A stretch of DNA of 64,000 nucleotides, taken from Pseudomonas jessenii (lineage in GTDB: Bacteria > Pseudomonadota > Gammaproteobacteria > Pseudomonadales > Pseudomonadaceae). The DNA lies in contig NZ_NIWT01000005.1 in NCBI RefSeq assembly GCF_002236115.1, forward strand, positions 372,001-436,000, in the 5' to 3' direction. Positions 17,427-25,818 of this stretch are shown piece after piece. Numbering within the stretch: the first letter of the stretch is position 1; each line of letters begins with the position of its first letter. The notes beneath the pieces are model-generated. The model saw nothing but the letters and a program-made list of their open reading frames with translations, did not search any database and was not told the DNA's origin. The position numbers were made by a program, and so were the translations under genes.

Positions 17427-18929
17427 ATGCCGCAATCCAAAGCCAAGAATCTGTCCCTGATCGCCGCAATCGACCTGGGCTCCAACAGTTTTCACATGGT
17501 CGTGGCCAAGGCCCAGAACGGCGAGATCCGTATTCTCGAGCGTCTCGGGGAGAAGGTTCAGCTGGCCGCCGGCATCGACGAAGAGCGCCACCTCAATGAA
17601 GAATCGATGCAACGCGGGCTCGATTGTCTCAAGCGTTTCGCCCAACTGATCAGCGGTATGCCCACCGGCGCCGTGCGAATCGTGGGCACCAACGCCTTGC
17701 GTGAAGCCCGCAACCGTGCCGAATTCATCCGTCGCGCCGAAGAAATTCTCGGCCACCCGGTGGAAGTCATTTCCGGTCGTGAAGAAGCGCGCCTGATCTA
17801 TCTCGGCGTGTCCCACACCCTCGCCGACACCCCGGGCAAGCGCCTGGTGGCCGACATCGGTGGCGGCAGTACCGAGTTCATCATTGGCCAGCGCTTCGAA
17901 CCGCTGCTGCGCGAAAGCCTGCAGATGGGTTGCGTCAGCTACACCCAGCGCTATTTCAAGGACGGCAAGATCACCCCGGCCCGTTACGCCCAGGCGTACA
18001 CGGCAGCACGGCTGGAGATCATGAGCATCGAGCATGCCCTGCATCGCCTGACCTGGGATGAAGCCATCGGCTCCTCGGGCACCATCCGCGCCATCGGCCT
18101 GGCGCTGAAGGCTGGCGGCTACGGCACCGGTGAGGTCAACGCCGAGGGTCTGGCCTGGCTCAAGCGCAAACTGATCAAGCTGGGCGACGTCGAAAAAATC
18201 GATTTCGAAGGTATCAAGCCGGATCGCCGGGCGATCTTCCCGGCCGGCCTGGCGATCCTCGAAGCGATCTTCGACTCCCTGGAACTGCAACGCATGGATC
18301 ACTGCGAAGGTGCCCTACGCGAAGGCGTGCTCTATGACCTGCTGGGCCGCCATCATCACGAAGACGTGCGCGAACGCACCCTCACTTCGCTGATGGAACG
18401 CTACCACGTCGATCAGGAACAGGCGGTACGAGTCGAACGCAAGGCACTGCATGCGTTCGACCAGGTGGCCGCGGACTGGGATCTGGAAGACGGCGTCTGG
18501 CGCGAACTGCTCGGCTGGGCGGCCAAGGTCCATGAAGTTGGCCTGGACATCGCTCACTACCAGTACCACAAGCACGGCGCCTACCTGATCGAGCACTCGG
18601 ACCTCGCCGGGTTCTCCCGCGAAGACCAGTTGATGCTCGCGCTGTTGGTACGCGGCCACCGACGCAACATTCCCAAGGACAAGTTCGCCGATTTCGGCGA
18701 TGACGGCATCAAGCTGATTCGCCTGTGCGTACTGCTGCGCTTTGCGATCCTGTTCCACCACATCCGTGGCACCCAGCAAATGCCCCAGGTGGAACTGAAT
18801 GCCAATGGCAATAACCTGGAAGTGGTGTTCCCGGAGAACTGGCTGGACGAAAACCAGCTGACCCAGGCCGACTTCGAAATCGAAGCGCAATGGCTGACCC
18901 GGGTCGACATCGTGTTGAGCGCTCGCTGA
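17427..18929 (+). CDS. ppx: Exopolyphosphatase
   Basis: A 500-residue Ppx/GppA phosphatase that removes terminal phosphates from polyphosphate. The actin-like ATPase-fold motifs are IAAIDLGSNSFHMVVAK near residues 12-28 and VADIGGGSTEFIIGQ near 147; the C-terminal HD-like half contains VHEVGLDIAHYQYHKHGAYL. Start at ATG 17427; an upstream frame to 17310 adds a non-conserved extension. It faces ppk1 convergently across a shared terminator, so synthesis and breakdown of polyphosphate are side by side but separately transcribed. Confidence 0.96.
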   Translation: MPQSKAKNLSLIAAIDLGSNSFHMVVAKAQNGEIRILERLGEKVQLAAGIDEERHLNEESMQRGLDCLKRFAQLISGMPTGAVRIVGTNALREARNRAEFIRRAEEILGHPVEVISGREEARLIYLGVSHTLADTPGKRLVADIGGGSTEFIIGQRFEPLLRESLQMGCVSYTQRYFKDGKITPARYAQAYTAARLEIMSIEHALHRLTWDEAIGSSGTIRAIGLALKAGGYGTGEVNAEGLAWLKRKLIKLGDVEKIDFEGIKPDRRAIFPAGLAILEAIFDSLELQRMDHCEGALREGVLYDLLGRHHHEDVRERTLTSLMERYHVDQEQAVRVERKALHAFDQVAADWDLEDGVWRELLGWAAKVHEVGLDIAHYQYHKHGAYLIEHSDLAGFSREDQLMLALLVRGHRRNIPKDKFADFGDDGIKLIRLCVLLRFAILFHHIRGTQQMPQVELNANGNNLEVVFPENWLDENQLTQADFEIEAQWLTRVDIVLSAR

Positions 18930-18934
18930 AATTG

Positions 18935-18967
18935 AAAAAAGGCCTTCTTCGGAAGGCCTTTTTTTGT
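18935..18967. terminator. Bidirectional terminator between ppx and ppk1
   Basis: AAAAAAGGCCTTC ... GAAGGCCTTTTTTT; a long G/C stem flanked by A- and T-runs, directly after the ppx stop. Confidence 0.9.
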
Positions 18968-18993
18968 CTGCGATTCTGCAAACGCCACTATCC

Positions 18994-19025
18994 CCTGTGG
19001 GAGCGAGCAAGCTCGCTCCCACAGG
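18994..19025. repeat. Fused REP palindrome
   Basis: A 15-bp perfect inverted repeat (CCTGTGGGAGCGAGC and its complement) separated only by AA. It looks like two REP arms without the usual spacer of 30-60 bp. Confidence 0.8.
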
Positions 19026-19034
19026 TTGCAGTCG

Positions 19035-21263
19035 TTACCGAACAGCCAGGATCGGACTGCCCAAACGCTCCAGCAATGTCGCCTGGGCGCTGCGCGGGTT
19101 CTGGTTGCCGGTCGGAGTGTTACGGATGTAACGGCCGTCCGACTGCAGGCTCCAACTGTGGGTGTTATCGGTCAGATACAACTCCAGTTCTTTCTTGACC
19201 CGCATGATCAGCTTCTTGCCCTCCACCGGGAAGCAAGTCTCGACGCGCTTGTCGAGGTTGCGCTCCATCCAGTCGGCACTGGACAGGAACATCTGCTCGT
19301 CGCCACCGTTGAGGAAATAGAAGACCCGGGTGTGTTCCAGGAAGCGGCCGATGATCGAACGCACGTGGATGTTGTGGGAAACCCCGGCGATGCCCGGTCG
19401 CAGGCAGCACATGCCACGCACCACCAGATCGATGCGCACGCCCGACTGGCTGGCCTTGTACAGTGCGCGGATGATCTTCGGATCGGTCAGCGAGTTGAAC
19501 TTGGCAATGATGTGCGCCGGTTTGCCATCGAGGGCGAACTGGGTTTCGCGGGCAATCATGTCGAGCATGCCCTTTTTCAGGGTGAACGGCGCGTGCAGCA
19601 GTTTTTTCATGCGCAGCGTCTTACCCATGCCGATCAACTGGCTGAACAGTTTGCCGACGTCTTCGCACAAGGCGTCGTCGGAGGTCAGCAGGCTGTAGTC
19701 GGTATACAGGCGGGCGTTGCCGGCGTGGTAGTTACCCGTACCGAGGTGCGCATAACGCACGATTTCACCCGCTTCGCGCCGCAAAATCAGCATCATCTTG
19801 GCGTGGGTCTTGAAGCCGACCACACCATAGATCACCACCGCACCGGCCGCTTGCAGACGGCTGGCCAGTTGCAGGTTGGACTCTTCGTCGAACCGTGCGC
19901 GCAGTTCGATCACCGCGGTGACCTCTTTGCCGTTACGCGCCGCATCCACCAGCGCATCGACGATTTCCGAGTTCGCGCCGGAGCGGTACAGGGTCTGGCG
20001 CACAGCCAGCACGTGCGGGTCCTTGGCGGCCTGGCGCAGCAGGTCGACCACCGGAGTGAACGACTCAAACGGGTGCAGCAACAGGATGTCCTGCTTGCTG
20101 ATCACGCTGAAAATGTTCTCGCTGTTCTGCAGCAGTTTTGGAATCTGCGGGGTGAACGGCAGATATTGCAGCTCGCGCTGGCTGTCCAGGCCGGTAATGC
20201 TGAACAGCCGCGTCAGGTTCACCGGACCGTTGACCTGATACAACTCCGTCTCGCTCAGGTTGAATTGCTTGAGCAGGTAGTCGGACAGGTGTTTCGGGCA
20301 GGTGTCGGCCACTTCCAGACGCACCGCATCGCCATAGCGACGGGAGAACAGTTCGCCGCGCAAGGCACGGGCCAGGTCTTCGACGTCTTCGGAGTCCAGC
20401 GCCAGGTCGGCGTTACGGGTCAGGCGGAACTGGTAGCAGCCCTTGACCTTCATCCCCTGGAACAGGTCATCGGCGTGGGCGTGGATCATCGACGACAGGA
20501 AGACATAGTTGTCGCCGGCGCCGCCGACTTCTTCCGGCACCTTGATGATGCGCGGCAACAGGCGTGGCGCCGGGATGATCGCCAGACCGGAATCGCGGCC
20601 AAAGGCGTCGATGCCTTCGAGCTCGACGATGAAGTTCAGGCTCTTGTTCACCAGCAACGGGAACGGGTGCGTCGGGTCGAGGCCGATCGGGGTGATGATC
20701 GGCGCGATCTCGTCACGGAAATAGCGACGGACCCAGGTCTTGAGCTTGGCCGTCCAGTTACGGCGACGGATGAAGCGGACCTGATGCTTTTCCAGTTCCG
20801 GCAACAGGATGTCGTTGAGGATCGCGTACTGGCGATCGACGTGACCATGGACCAGTTCGCTGATGCGCGCCAGGGCCTGATGCGGTTGCAGACCATCGGC
20901 GCCGGCCTGTTCACGGGCGAAGGTGATCTGCTTCTTGAGGCCGGCGACACGAATTTCGAAGAACTCGTCCAGGTTGCTGGAGAAGATCAACAGAAACTTC
21001 AGCCGCTCCAGCAATGGATAGGACTCGTCCAGCGCCTGCTCCAGCACACGGATGTTGAACTGCAGTTGCGAGAGCTCGCGGTGGATGTACAGGCTGCTGT
21101 CATCCAGGCCGGGAATGGCCAGCACTGGCGCCGGCGCTGTCACGGCGGTTTCGACGACCGCCGCGGGCGGAGCTGGCTCCAGCTCCGGCGGGGTCTCGTC
21201 GACTTGCTCCACCACAGGTTGAGCGTCTTTTACGGCAACTTCAGTGAGCACTTCGGTATTCAT
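19035..21263 (-). CDS. ppk1: Polyphosphate kinase 1
   Basis: A 742-residue enzyme that polymerises ATP gamma-phosphate into polyphosphate. An N-terminal Pro/Ala/Val-rich extension of about 50 residues, common in pseudomonads, precedes the core, which begins SLYIHRELSQLQFNIRVLEQ and FLLIFSSNLDEFFEIRVAG. The histidine-bearing motif YAHLGTGNYH-AGNARLYTD, the phospholipase-D-like cores and LLHPFESFTPV are all present. Convergent with ppx; 18 bp downstream of hemB on the same strand. Confidence 0.97.
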   Translation of the reverse strand: MNTEVLTEVAVKDAQPVVEQVDETPPELEPAPPAAVVETAVTAPAPVLAIPGLDDSSLYIHRELSQLQFNIRVLEQALDESYPLLERLKFLLIFSSNLDEFFEIRVAGLKKQITFAREQAGADGLQPHQALARISELVHGHVDRQYAILNDILLPELEKHQVRFIRRRNWTAKLKTWVRRYFRDEIAPIITPIGLDPTHPFPLLVNKSLNFIVELEGIDAFGRDSGLAIIPAPRLLPRIIKVPEEVGGAGDNYVFLSSMIHAHADDLFQGMKVKGCYQFRLTRNADLALDSEDVEDLARALRGELFSRRYGDAVRLEVADTCPKHLSDYLLKQFNLSETELYQVNGPVNLTRLFSITGLDSQRELQYLPFTPQIPKLLQNSENIFSVISKQDILLLHPFESFTPVVDLLRQAAKDPHVLAVRQTLYRSGANSEIVDALVDAARNGKEVTAVIELRARFDEESNLQLASRLQAAGAVVIYGVVGFKTHAKMMLILRREAGEIVRYAHLGTGNYHAGNARLYTDYSLLTSDDALCEDVGKLFSQLIGMGKTLRMKKLLHAPFTLKKGMLDMIARETQFALDGKPAHIIAKFNSLTDPKIIRALYKASQSGVRIDLVVRGMCCLRPGIAGVSHNIHVRSIIGRFLEHTRVFYFLNGGDEQMFLSSADWMERNLDKRVETCFPVEGKKLIMRVKKELELYLTDNTHSWSLQSDGRYIRNTPTGNQNPRSAQATLLERLGSPILAVR

Positions 21264-21281
21264 CGAATGTTCCTGGGAGGG

Positions 21282-22295
21282 CTATTTTTGCTCTCGTAAC
21301 AATTGAGCGGCACGAACGGCGAAATACGTCAGGATGCCATCAGCCCCTGCACGTTTGAAAGCGGTCAGGGACTCGAGGATAACCCCTTCGCTCAACCAGC
21401 CATTCTGGATCGCCGCCATGTGCATGGCGTATTCGCCGCTGACTTGATAAACAAAAGTCGGCACTTTGAATTCTTCTTTTACCCGGCACAGGATGTCCAG
21501 GTACGGCATGCCTGGCTTGACCATGACCATGTCTGCACCTTCTGACAAGTCCGCCGCCACTTCGTGCAGGGCTTCGTTGCTGTTGGCCGGGTCCATCTGA
21601 TAGGAGGCCTTGTTGGCCTTGCCCAGATTCAGCGCCGAACCGACCGCATCACGGAACGGGCCGTAATAGGCACTGGCGTACTTGGCCGAGTAGGCCATGA
21701 TCCGCACATTGACGTGACCGGCCACTTCGAGAGCTTCGCGGATCGCCTGGATGCGACCGTCCATCATGTCCGATGGAGCCACGACCTGAGCGCCGGCTTC
21801 AGCGTGGGACAGGGCTTGCCTGACCAGTGCGTCGACGGTGATGTCGTTCTGCACGTAGCCTTCTTCATCAAGAATGCCGTCCTGGCCGTGGGTGGTGAAC
21901 GGGTCCAGGGCAACGTCGGTGATCACGCCCAGCTCAGGGAATTGCGCACGCAGCGCACGGGTCGCGCGCTGGGCGATGCCTTGCGGGTTCCACGCTTCGG
22001 CGGCGTCCAGGGACTTGAGTTCCGCTGGCGTCACCGGGAACAGTGCCAGCGCCGGTATCCCCAGTTCGACCCACTTGGCCGCCTCTTCCAGCAACAAATC
22101 GATGGTCAGGCGTTCGACACCCGGCATCGAAGCCACCGCTTCGCGACGGTTTTCACCGTCCAGTACGAACACCGGCAGGATCAGGTCATCGACGGTCAGG
22201 ACGTTTTCACGGACCAGACGACGCGAGAAGTCGTCACGACGATTGCGGCGCAGGCGGGTTGCTGGGAACAAACGGTTGGCGGGGGTAAAGCTCAC
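21282..22295 (-). CDS. hemB: Delta-aminolevulinic acid dehydratase (porphobilinogen synthase)
   Basis: 337 residues; condenses two 5-aminolevulinates to porphobilinogen, the second common step of tetrapyrrole synthesis. The metal site is the aspartate type: Asp131 and Asp139 lie in DVALDPFTTHGQDG (127-140) where zinc enzymes have cysteines, so this is the Mg-dependent Pseudomonas form. Schiff-base lysine motifs are MVKPGMPYLD and MAYSAKYASAYYGPFRDA. Upstream of ppk1 with an 18-bp gap, so probably co-transcribed. Confidence 0.97.
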   Translation of the reverse strand: MSFTPANRLFPATRLRRNRRDDFSRRLVRENVLTVDDLILPVFVLDGENRREAVASMPGVERLTIDLLLEEAAKWVELGIPALALFPVTPAELKSLDAAEAWNPQGIAQRATRALRAQFPELGVITDVALDPFTTHGQDGILDEEGYVQNDITVDALVRQALSHAEAGAQVVAPSDMMDGRIQAIREALEVAGHVNVRIMAYSAKYASAYYGPFRDAVGSALNLGKANKASYQMDPANSNEALHEVAADLSEGADMVMVKPGMPYLDILCRVKEEFKVPTFVYQVSGEYAMHMAAIQNGWLSEGVILESLTAFKRAGADGILTYFAVRAAQLLREQK

Positions 22296-22501
22296 GGCAG
22301 ACTCCTGAGCCCGCAGGCGTGCGAGCGTGACAGTTATAAGCGGCCATTATGACGAACGTATTACAGTTGTGTGCACCCCTGTGACAGGTAGCCGCATTCC
22401 ATTGTCGTTGTAGGAAATGTTCACGTCGAGACACATTTGGACACTTTCCTGAATGTGTCCGAAGGGTTAGGCTGCGCGTTCATTTCGCCAGCACCCAGAC
22501 A

Positions 22502-23134
22502 ATGCTCCAACAATTTCTGCATGACTTCGGCTATTTTGCCCTTTTTCTAGGCACGTTCTTCGAAGGCGAAACCATCCTGGTACTCGCGGGCTTCCTCGCG
22601 TTCCGCGGATACATGGACATCAACCTGGTGGTGGTCGTGGCCTTCTTCGGCAGCTATGCCGGCGACCAACTGTGGTATTTCCTGGGACGCAAACACGGCC
22701 GCAAGCTGCTGGCGCGCAAACCCCGCTGGCAAATGATGGGTGACCGGGCGCTGGAACACATTCGCAAGCATCCGGACATCTGGGTATTGAGCTTCCGCTT
22801 CGTCTACGGTTTGCGCACGGTCATGCCGGTGGCCATCGGGCTGTCGGGCTATCCGCCGGGCCGTTACCTGCTGCTCAACGGCATTGGCGCAGCGATCTGG
22901 GCCACAGCCCTGGCGGCCGCCGCGTACCATTTCGGCGCGGTGCTCGAAGGCATGCTCGGCAGTGTGAAGAAGTATGAACTCTGGGTGCTCGGTGCGCTGC
23001 TGGTCCTGGGCTTCGTGCTGTGGCTGCGTCGGCGCTTCAAGAATGCCCGCCTGGCCAAGCAGGTCTACGCCGACGAACAAGCCCTGAAGGCCGAACGAAC
23101 CAAAGCCGAAGGCCCTACTACGCCAGCCGAGTGA
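22502..23134 (+). CDS. DedA-family membrane protein
   Basis: 210 residues with about five hydrophobic segments. The family core is visible: FFEGETILVLAGFLAFRGY, FFGSYAGDQLWYFLGRKHG and FRFVYGLRTVMPVAIGLSGY-PPGRY, with the conserved acidic Glu and Arg residues. DedA proteins are inner-membrane transporters now linked to undecaprenyl-phosphate and phospholipid recycling and to proton motive force. No clear ribosome-binding site precedes the ATG. Its last 17 bp overlap the end of the convergent desaturase-like gene. Confidence 0.9.
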   Translation: MLQQFLHDFGYFALFLGTFFEGETILVLAGFLAFRGYMDINLVVVVAFFGSYAGDQLWYFLGRKHGRKLLARKPRWQMMGDRALEHIRKHPDIWVLSFRFVYGLRTVMPVAIGLSGYPPGRYLLLNGIGAAIWATALAAAAYHFGAVLEGMLGSVKKYELWVLGALLVLGFVLWLRRRFKNARLAKQVYADEQALKAERTKAEGPTTPAE

Positions 23135-24350
23135 TGCGGTTTCTGCAACAGTAGAGACCGATACCGCTCAACAGACTGTAACTGAACAGGCCGACCCAGC
23201 CCACAGCGCTGGCCGGCCACAGCCCCACCATCGGGGCCAGCCATACCAATGGCAGATTCGACGCCAGCCGCAGCAGCTCCAGCTTCAACGCCCACGGGCG
23301 ATTCTCCAGAGCCACGCCCAGCACAAACAGACCGAACGCCACCGCTCCCCAGCCCAACGCCAGGGCGACGACGGACAGCTTCGGCTCAAGATTCATCAAG
23401 TAACTGCCCAGCGCGATATAGACGCAGAACTGCAGGAGGACGTAGAGCTGCTGACGCCCGTCCAGCGCCACCTCGAATTTGCGAAACTGGCTCAGGTCCG
23501 GCTTGTTCATCGGGTATCTGGCAGCCACCTCCGCCGGGCGCCAGCCGGTGCGCATGAACCAGATCCGCAGCTTGTCCCAGGTGCTTTCGGCACGACGCGC
23601 ATCTGCCCACAACTGCGCGTAGAACTGCACGTTCGCCCACACGGGGTTCCAGCTCGCCAGTGGCGTGGTCACGCCGAAAATCACCGGCTCGTTGTCGTCT
23701 TCTTCCTGGAACGAGCCGAACAGACGGTCCCAAATAATGAACACGCCGCCATAGTTGCGATCCATGTAGAGAGCGTTCTGTGCATGGTGAGCCCGATGAT
23801 TGGACGGCGTGACAAAGAACCATTCGAACCAGCCAAGCTTGGGAATGTGCCGCGTGTGCACCCAGAACTGGTACAGCAGGTTCAGCGCCGCGACGCTGAC
23901 GAACACCAGCAGCGGCACGCCGGACACTGCCATCGGCAGATAGAAGATCCAGCCCAGCAGGAAGCCGGTACTGGTCTGGCGCAAGGCCGTGGACAGGTTG
24001 TAGTCCTCGCTCTGATGATGCACCGAATGGGCGGCCCAGAGGATGTTGCGCTCGTGACCCATGCGATGCAGCCAGTAGTAGCAGAAATCGTAGAAGACAA
24101 AGGCAAACACCCAGGTCCAGATGCTGTCGGCCGACAACTCGAACAACGCCAAGTGCTTGAGGGCAAAGGCGTAGGTCACCAGCCCCACCCCCTTGGTCAA
24201 CAGACCCGTGGTGGTCGACAGCACGCCGGTGCTGATGCTGTTGATCGCGTCTGCCACCCGATAATTGCTCACCCCGCGCCAACGGTCGGCCAGCAGCTCG
24301 GCGGCGATCAGCACAAAGAAAAACGGCACCGCATACAGAATGAAGTCCAT
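23118..24350 (-). CDS. Sterol desaturase / fatty acid hydroxylase superfamily protein
   Basis: A 410-residue membrane protein with the three histidine clusters of the di-iron hydroxylase fold: HRMGH (about 91-95), HSVHHQSEDYN (about 103) and HRAHHAQN (about 188). They lie between several hydrophobic helices, as in integral-membrane hydroxylases. Substrate unknown; in bacteria these enzymes act on lipids, hopanoids or carotenoids, none of which has genes here. A poorly conserved hydrophobic region of about 120 residues follows the catalytic core. It overlaps dedA at the 3' end. Confidence 0.87.
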   Translation of the reverse strand: MDFILYAVPFFFVLIAAELLADRWRGVSNYRVADAINSISTGVLSTTTGLLTKGVGLVTYAFALKHLALFELSADSIWTWVFAFVFYDFCYYWLHRMGHERNILWAAHSVHHQSEDYNLSTALRQTSTGFLLGWIFYLPMAVSGVPLLVFVSVAALNLLYQFWVHTRHIPKLGWFEWFFVTPSNHRAHHAQNALYMDRNYGGVFIIWDRLFGSFQEEDDNEPVIFGVTTPLASWNPVWANVQFYAQLWADARRAESTWDKLRIWFMRTGWRPAEVAARYPMNKPDLSQFRKFEVALDGRQQLYVLLQFCVYIALGSYLMNLEPKLSVVALALGWGAVAFGLFVLGVALENRPWALKLELLRLASNLPLVWLAPMVGLWPASAVGWVGLFSYSLLSGIGLYCCRNRITRLA

Positions 24351-24465
24351 GACGCGCCCTGATCGGAATCTTGAGGACAGATGCTATGTGCAGCCGTGAA
24401 TTAACCCTATGGCAACGCGGGACAAATTAGTGGACATTTAACGCCATGAATCTGGAGAAAAGCCC

Positions 24466-25134
24466 ATGAGCAAAAAAGTTGCAGTGATCCTTTCCGGTTG
24501 TGGCGTGTACGACGGCGCCGAGCTCCACGAGAGCGTCATCACCCTGCTGCGCCTGGACCAGCGCGGGGCCCAGGTGCAGTGTTTCGCACCTGACATCGCG
24601 CAGTTGCATGTGATCAACCACCTGACCGGTGAAGAAATGCCCGAATCGCGCAACGTGCTGGTGGAGTCGGCGCGGATTGCCCGAGGCAACATCAAGGATA
24701 TCCGAGACGCGAACGTCGATGAGTTCGATGCGCTGATCGTGCCCGGAGGCTTCGGCTCGGCCAAGAACCTGTCCAGCTTCGCCATCGAAGGTGCCGCCTG
24801 CACCGTTCAACCGGATGTCCTGGCACTGACCGAAGCCTTTGCCGAGGCCGGCAAACCGGTGGGGTTGATGTGCATCTCCCCTGCCCTGGCGGCAAAGATC
24901 TACGGCCCTGGCGTCACCTGCACCATAGGCAACGACACCGACACGGCAGCTGCGATGAACAAGATGGGCGCGACCCATACCGATTGCGCGGTCAGTGACA
25001 TCGTCGAGGACAAGGCACGCAAACTGGTGAGCACACCGGCTTACATGCTGGCGCAATCGATCAGTGAAGCGGCTTCAGGTATCAATAAACTGGTAGACCG
25101 GGTACTGGAACTGACCCACGAAAACGACGCCTGA
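24466..25134 (+). CDS. elbB: Isoprenoid biosynthesis glyoxalase ElbB
   Basis: 222 residues of the DJ-1/PfpI fold. Typical ElbB stretches: VILSGCGVYDGAELHESVIT at residues 6-25, LIVPGGFGSAKNLSSFA and the nucleophile region PVGLMCISPALAAKIYG. ElbB homologues show glyoxalase III activity on glyoxal; the link to isoprenoids comes from a screen in E. coli. Monocistronic; a REP pair separates it from the convergent yaiI gene. Confidence 0.93.
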   Translation: MSKKVAVILSGCGVYDGAELHESVITLLRLDQRGAQVQCFAPDIAQLHVINHLTGEEMPESRNVLVESARIARGNIKDIRDANVDEFDALIVPGGFGSAKNLSSFAIEGAACTVQPDVLALTEAFAEAGKPVGLMCISPALAAKIYGPGVTCTIGNDTDTAAAMNKMGATHTDCAVSDIVEDKARKLVSTPAYMLAQSISEAASGINKLVDRVLELTHENDA

Positions 25135-25146
25135 CACCCTCCAAAA

Positions 25147-25239
25147 CTGTGGGAGCGAGCTTGCTCGCGATGGGGCCAGCACATTCAACATCGATGTTGT
25201 CTGTAAGTCCGCTATCGCGAGCAAGCTCGCTCCCACAGG
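25147..25239. repeat. REP pair (BIME) with conserved spacer
   Basis: Arms at 25147-25173 and 25212-25239 flank a spacer containing ACATTCAACATCGATGTTGTCTG that is also found, with changes, in the REP pairs at 48113 and 52953. It lies between convergent elbB and yaiI. Confidence 0.88.
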
Positions 25240-25253
25240 GTTCGCCACTGGTC

Positions 25254-25709
25254 TTAAGAACTGCGTGCCAAACGTGTGAGAATCCGGTCCAACGCATTGG
25301 CAAACGCCTGCTTCTCACGGTCGCCAAACGGCGCTGGCCCTCCGCCCATTTGCCCCTGTTCGCGCAAATCGGTGAACAGGTTGCGAACCGCCAGCCGCTC
25401 GCCCATGTTCTGCGCATCAAACTCCTTGCCCCGTGGGTCGAGCGCTGCCACGCCCTTCTTCACCAGACGATCGGCCAGCGGCACATCGCTGCAGATCACC
25501 AGCTCACCAGGCACCGCATGCTCCACCAGGTAGTCATCGGCCGCATCCGGGCCGCTCGGCACCACGATCAGCTTGACCAGTGCCAGCCCCGGTTTGGTCT
25601 GCGGCTGCCCGGCCACCAGCACCACTTCGAACTGGCGCTTGAGAGCGAACTTCACCACCAGATCCTTGGCTGCCCGAGGACAGGCGTCGGCATCGATCCA
25701 CACACGCAT
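25254..25709 (-). CDS. yaiI: YaiI/YqxD (DUF188) family protein
   Basis: 151 residues. The family opening MRVWIDADACPRAAKDLVVK has the conserved acidic residues of a PIN-like nuclease fold; VPSGPDAADDYLVEHAVPGE-LVICSDVPLAD and GGPAPFGDREKQAFANALDR follow. The acidic cluster suggests metal binding, but no reaction is established for the family. Start at ATG 25707-25709 because the conserved domain begins there; a longer upstream frame is REP-derived. Confidence 0.9.
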   Translation of the reverse strand: MRVWIDADACPRAAKDLVVKFALKRQFEVVLVAGQPQTKPGLALVKLIVVPSGPDAADDYLVEHAVPGELVICSDVPLADRLVKKGVAALDPRGKEFDAQNMGERLAVRNLFTDLREQGQMGGGPAPFGDREKQAFANALDRILTRLARSS

Positions 25710-25730
25710 TGAATTTTCCTCTGTTGAAAA

Positions 25731-25798
25731 GCATCGCGGGCAAGCCACGCTCCCACAAGTTAACGCGAAACCTGTGGGAGCGTGGCTTGCCCGCAAAA
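25731..25798. repeat. REP pair, GCGTGGCTTGCC variant
   Basis: Arms at 25731-25759 and 25771-25798 with only an 11-bp spacer. The core reads GGGAGCGTGGCTTGCCCGC rather than GGGAGCGAGCTTGCTCGC, so it belongs to a different REP subgroup from the rest. Confidence 0.85.
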
Positions 25799-25818
25799 GT
25801 GAGCGAAGCGAATGCCGT

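Noticed and set aside
19026..21299. A 757-codon open frame on the plus strand opposite ppk1
   Set aside because: It mirrors ppk1 almost exactly, has compositional His/Gln/Asp/Val bias typical of antisense frames in GC-rich DNA, and matches no family.
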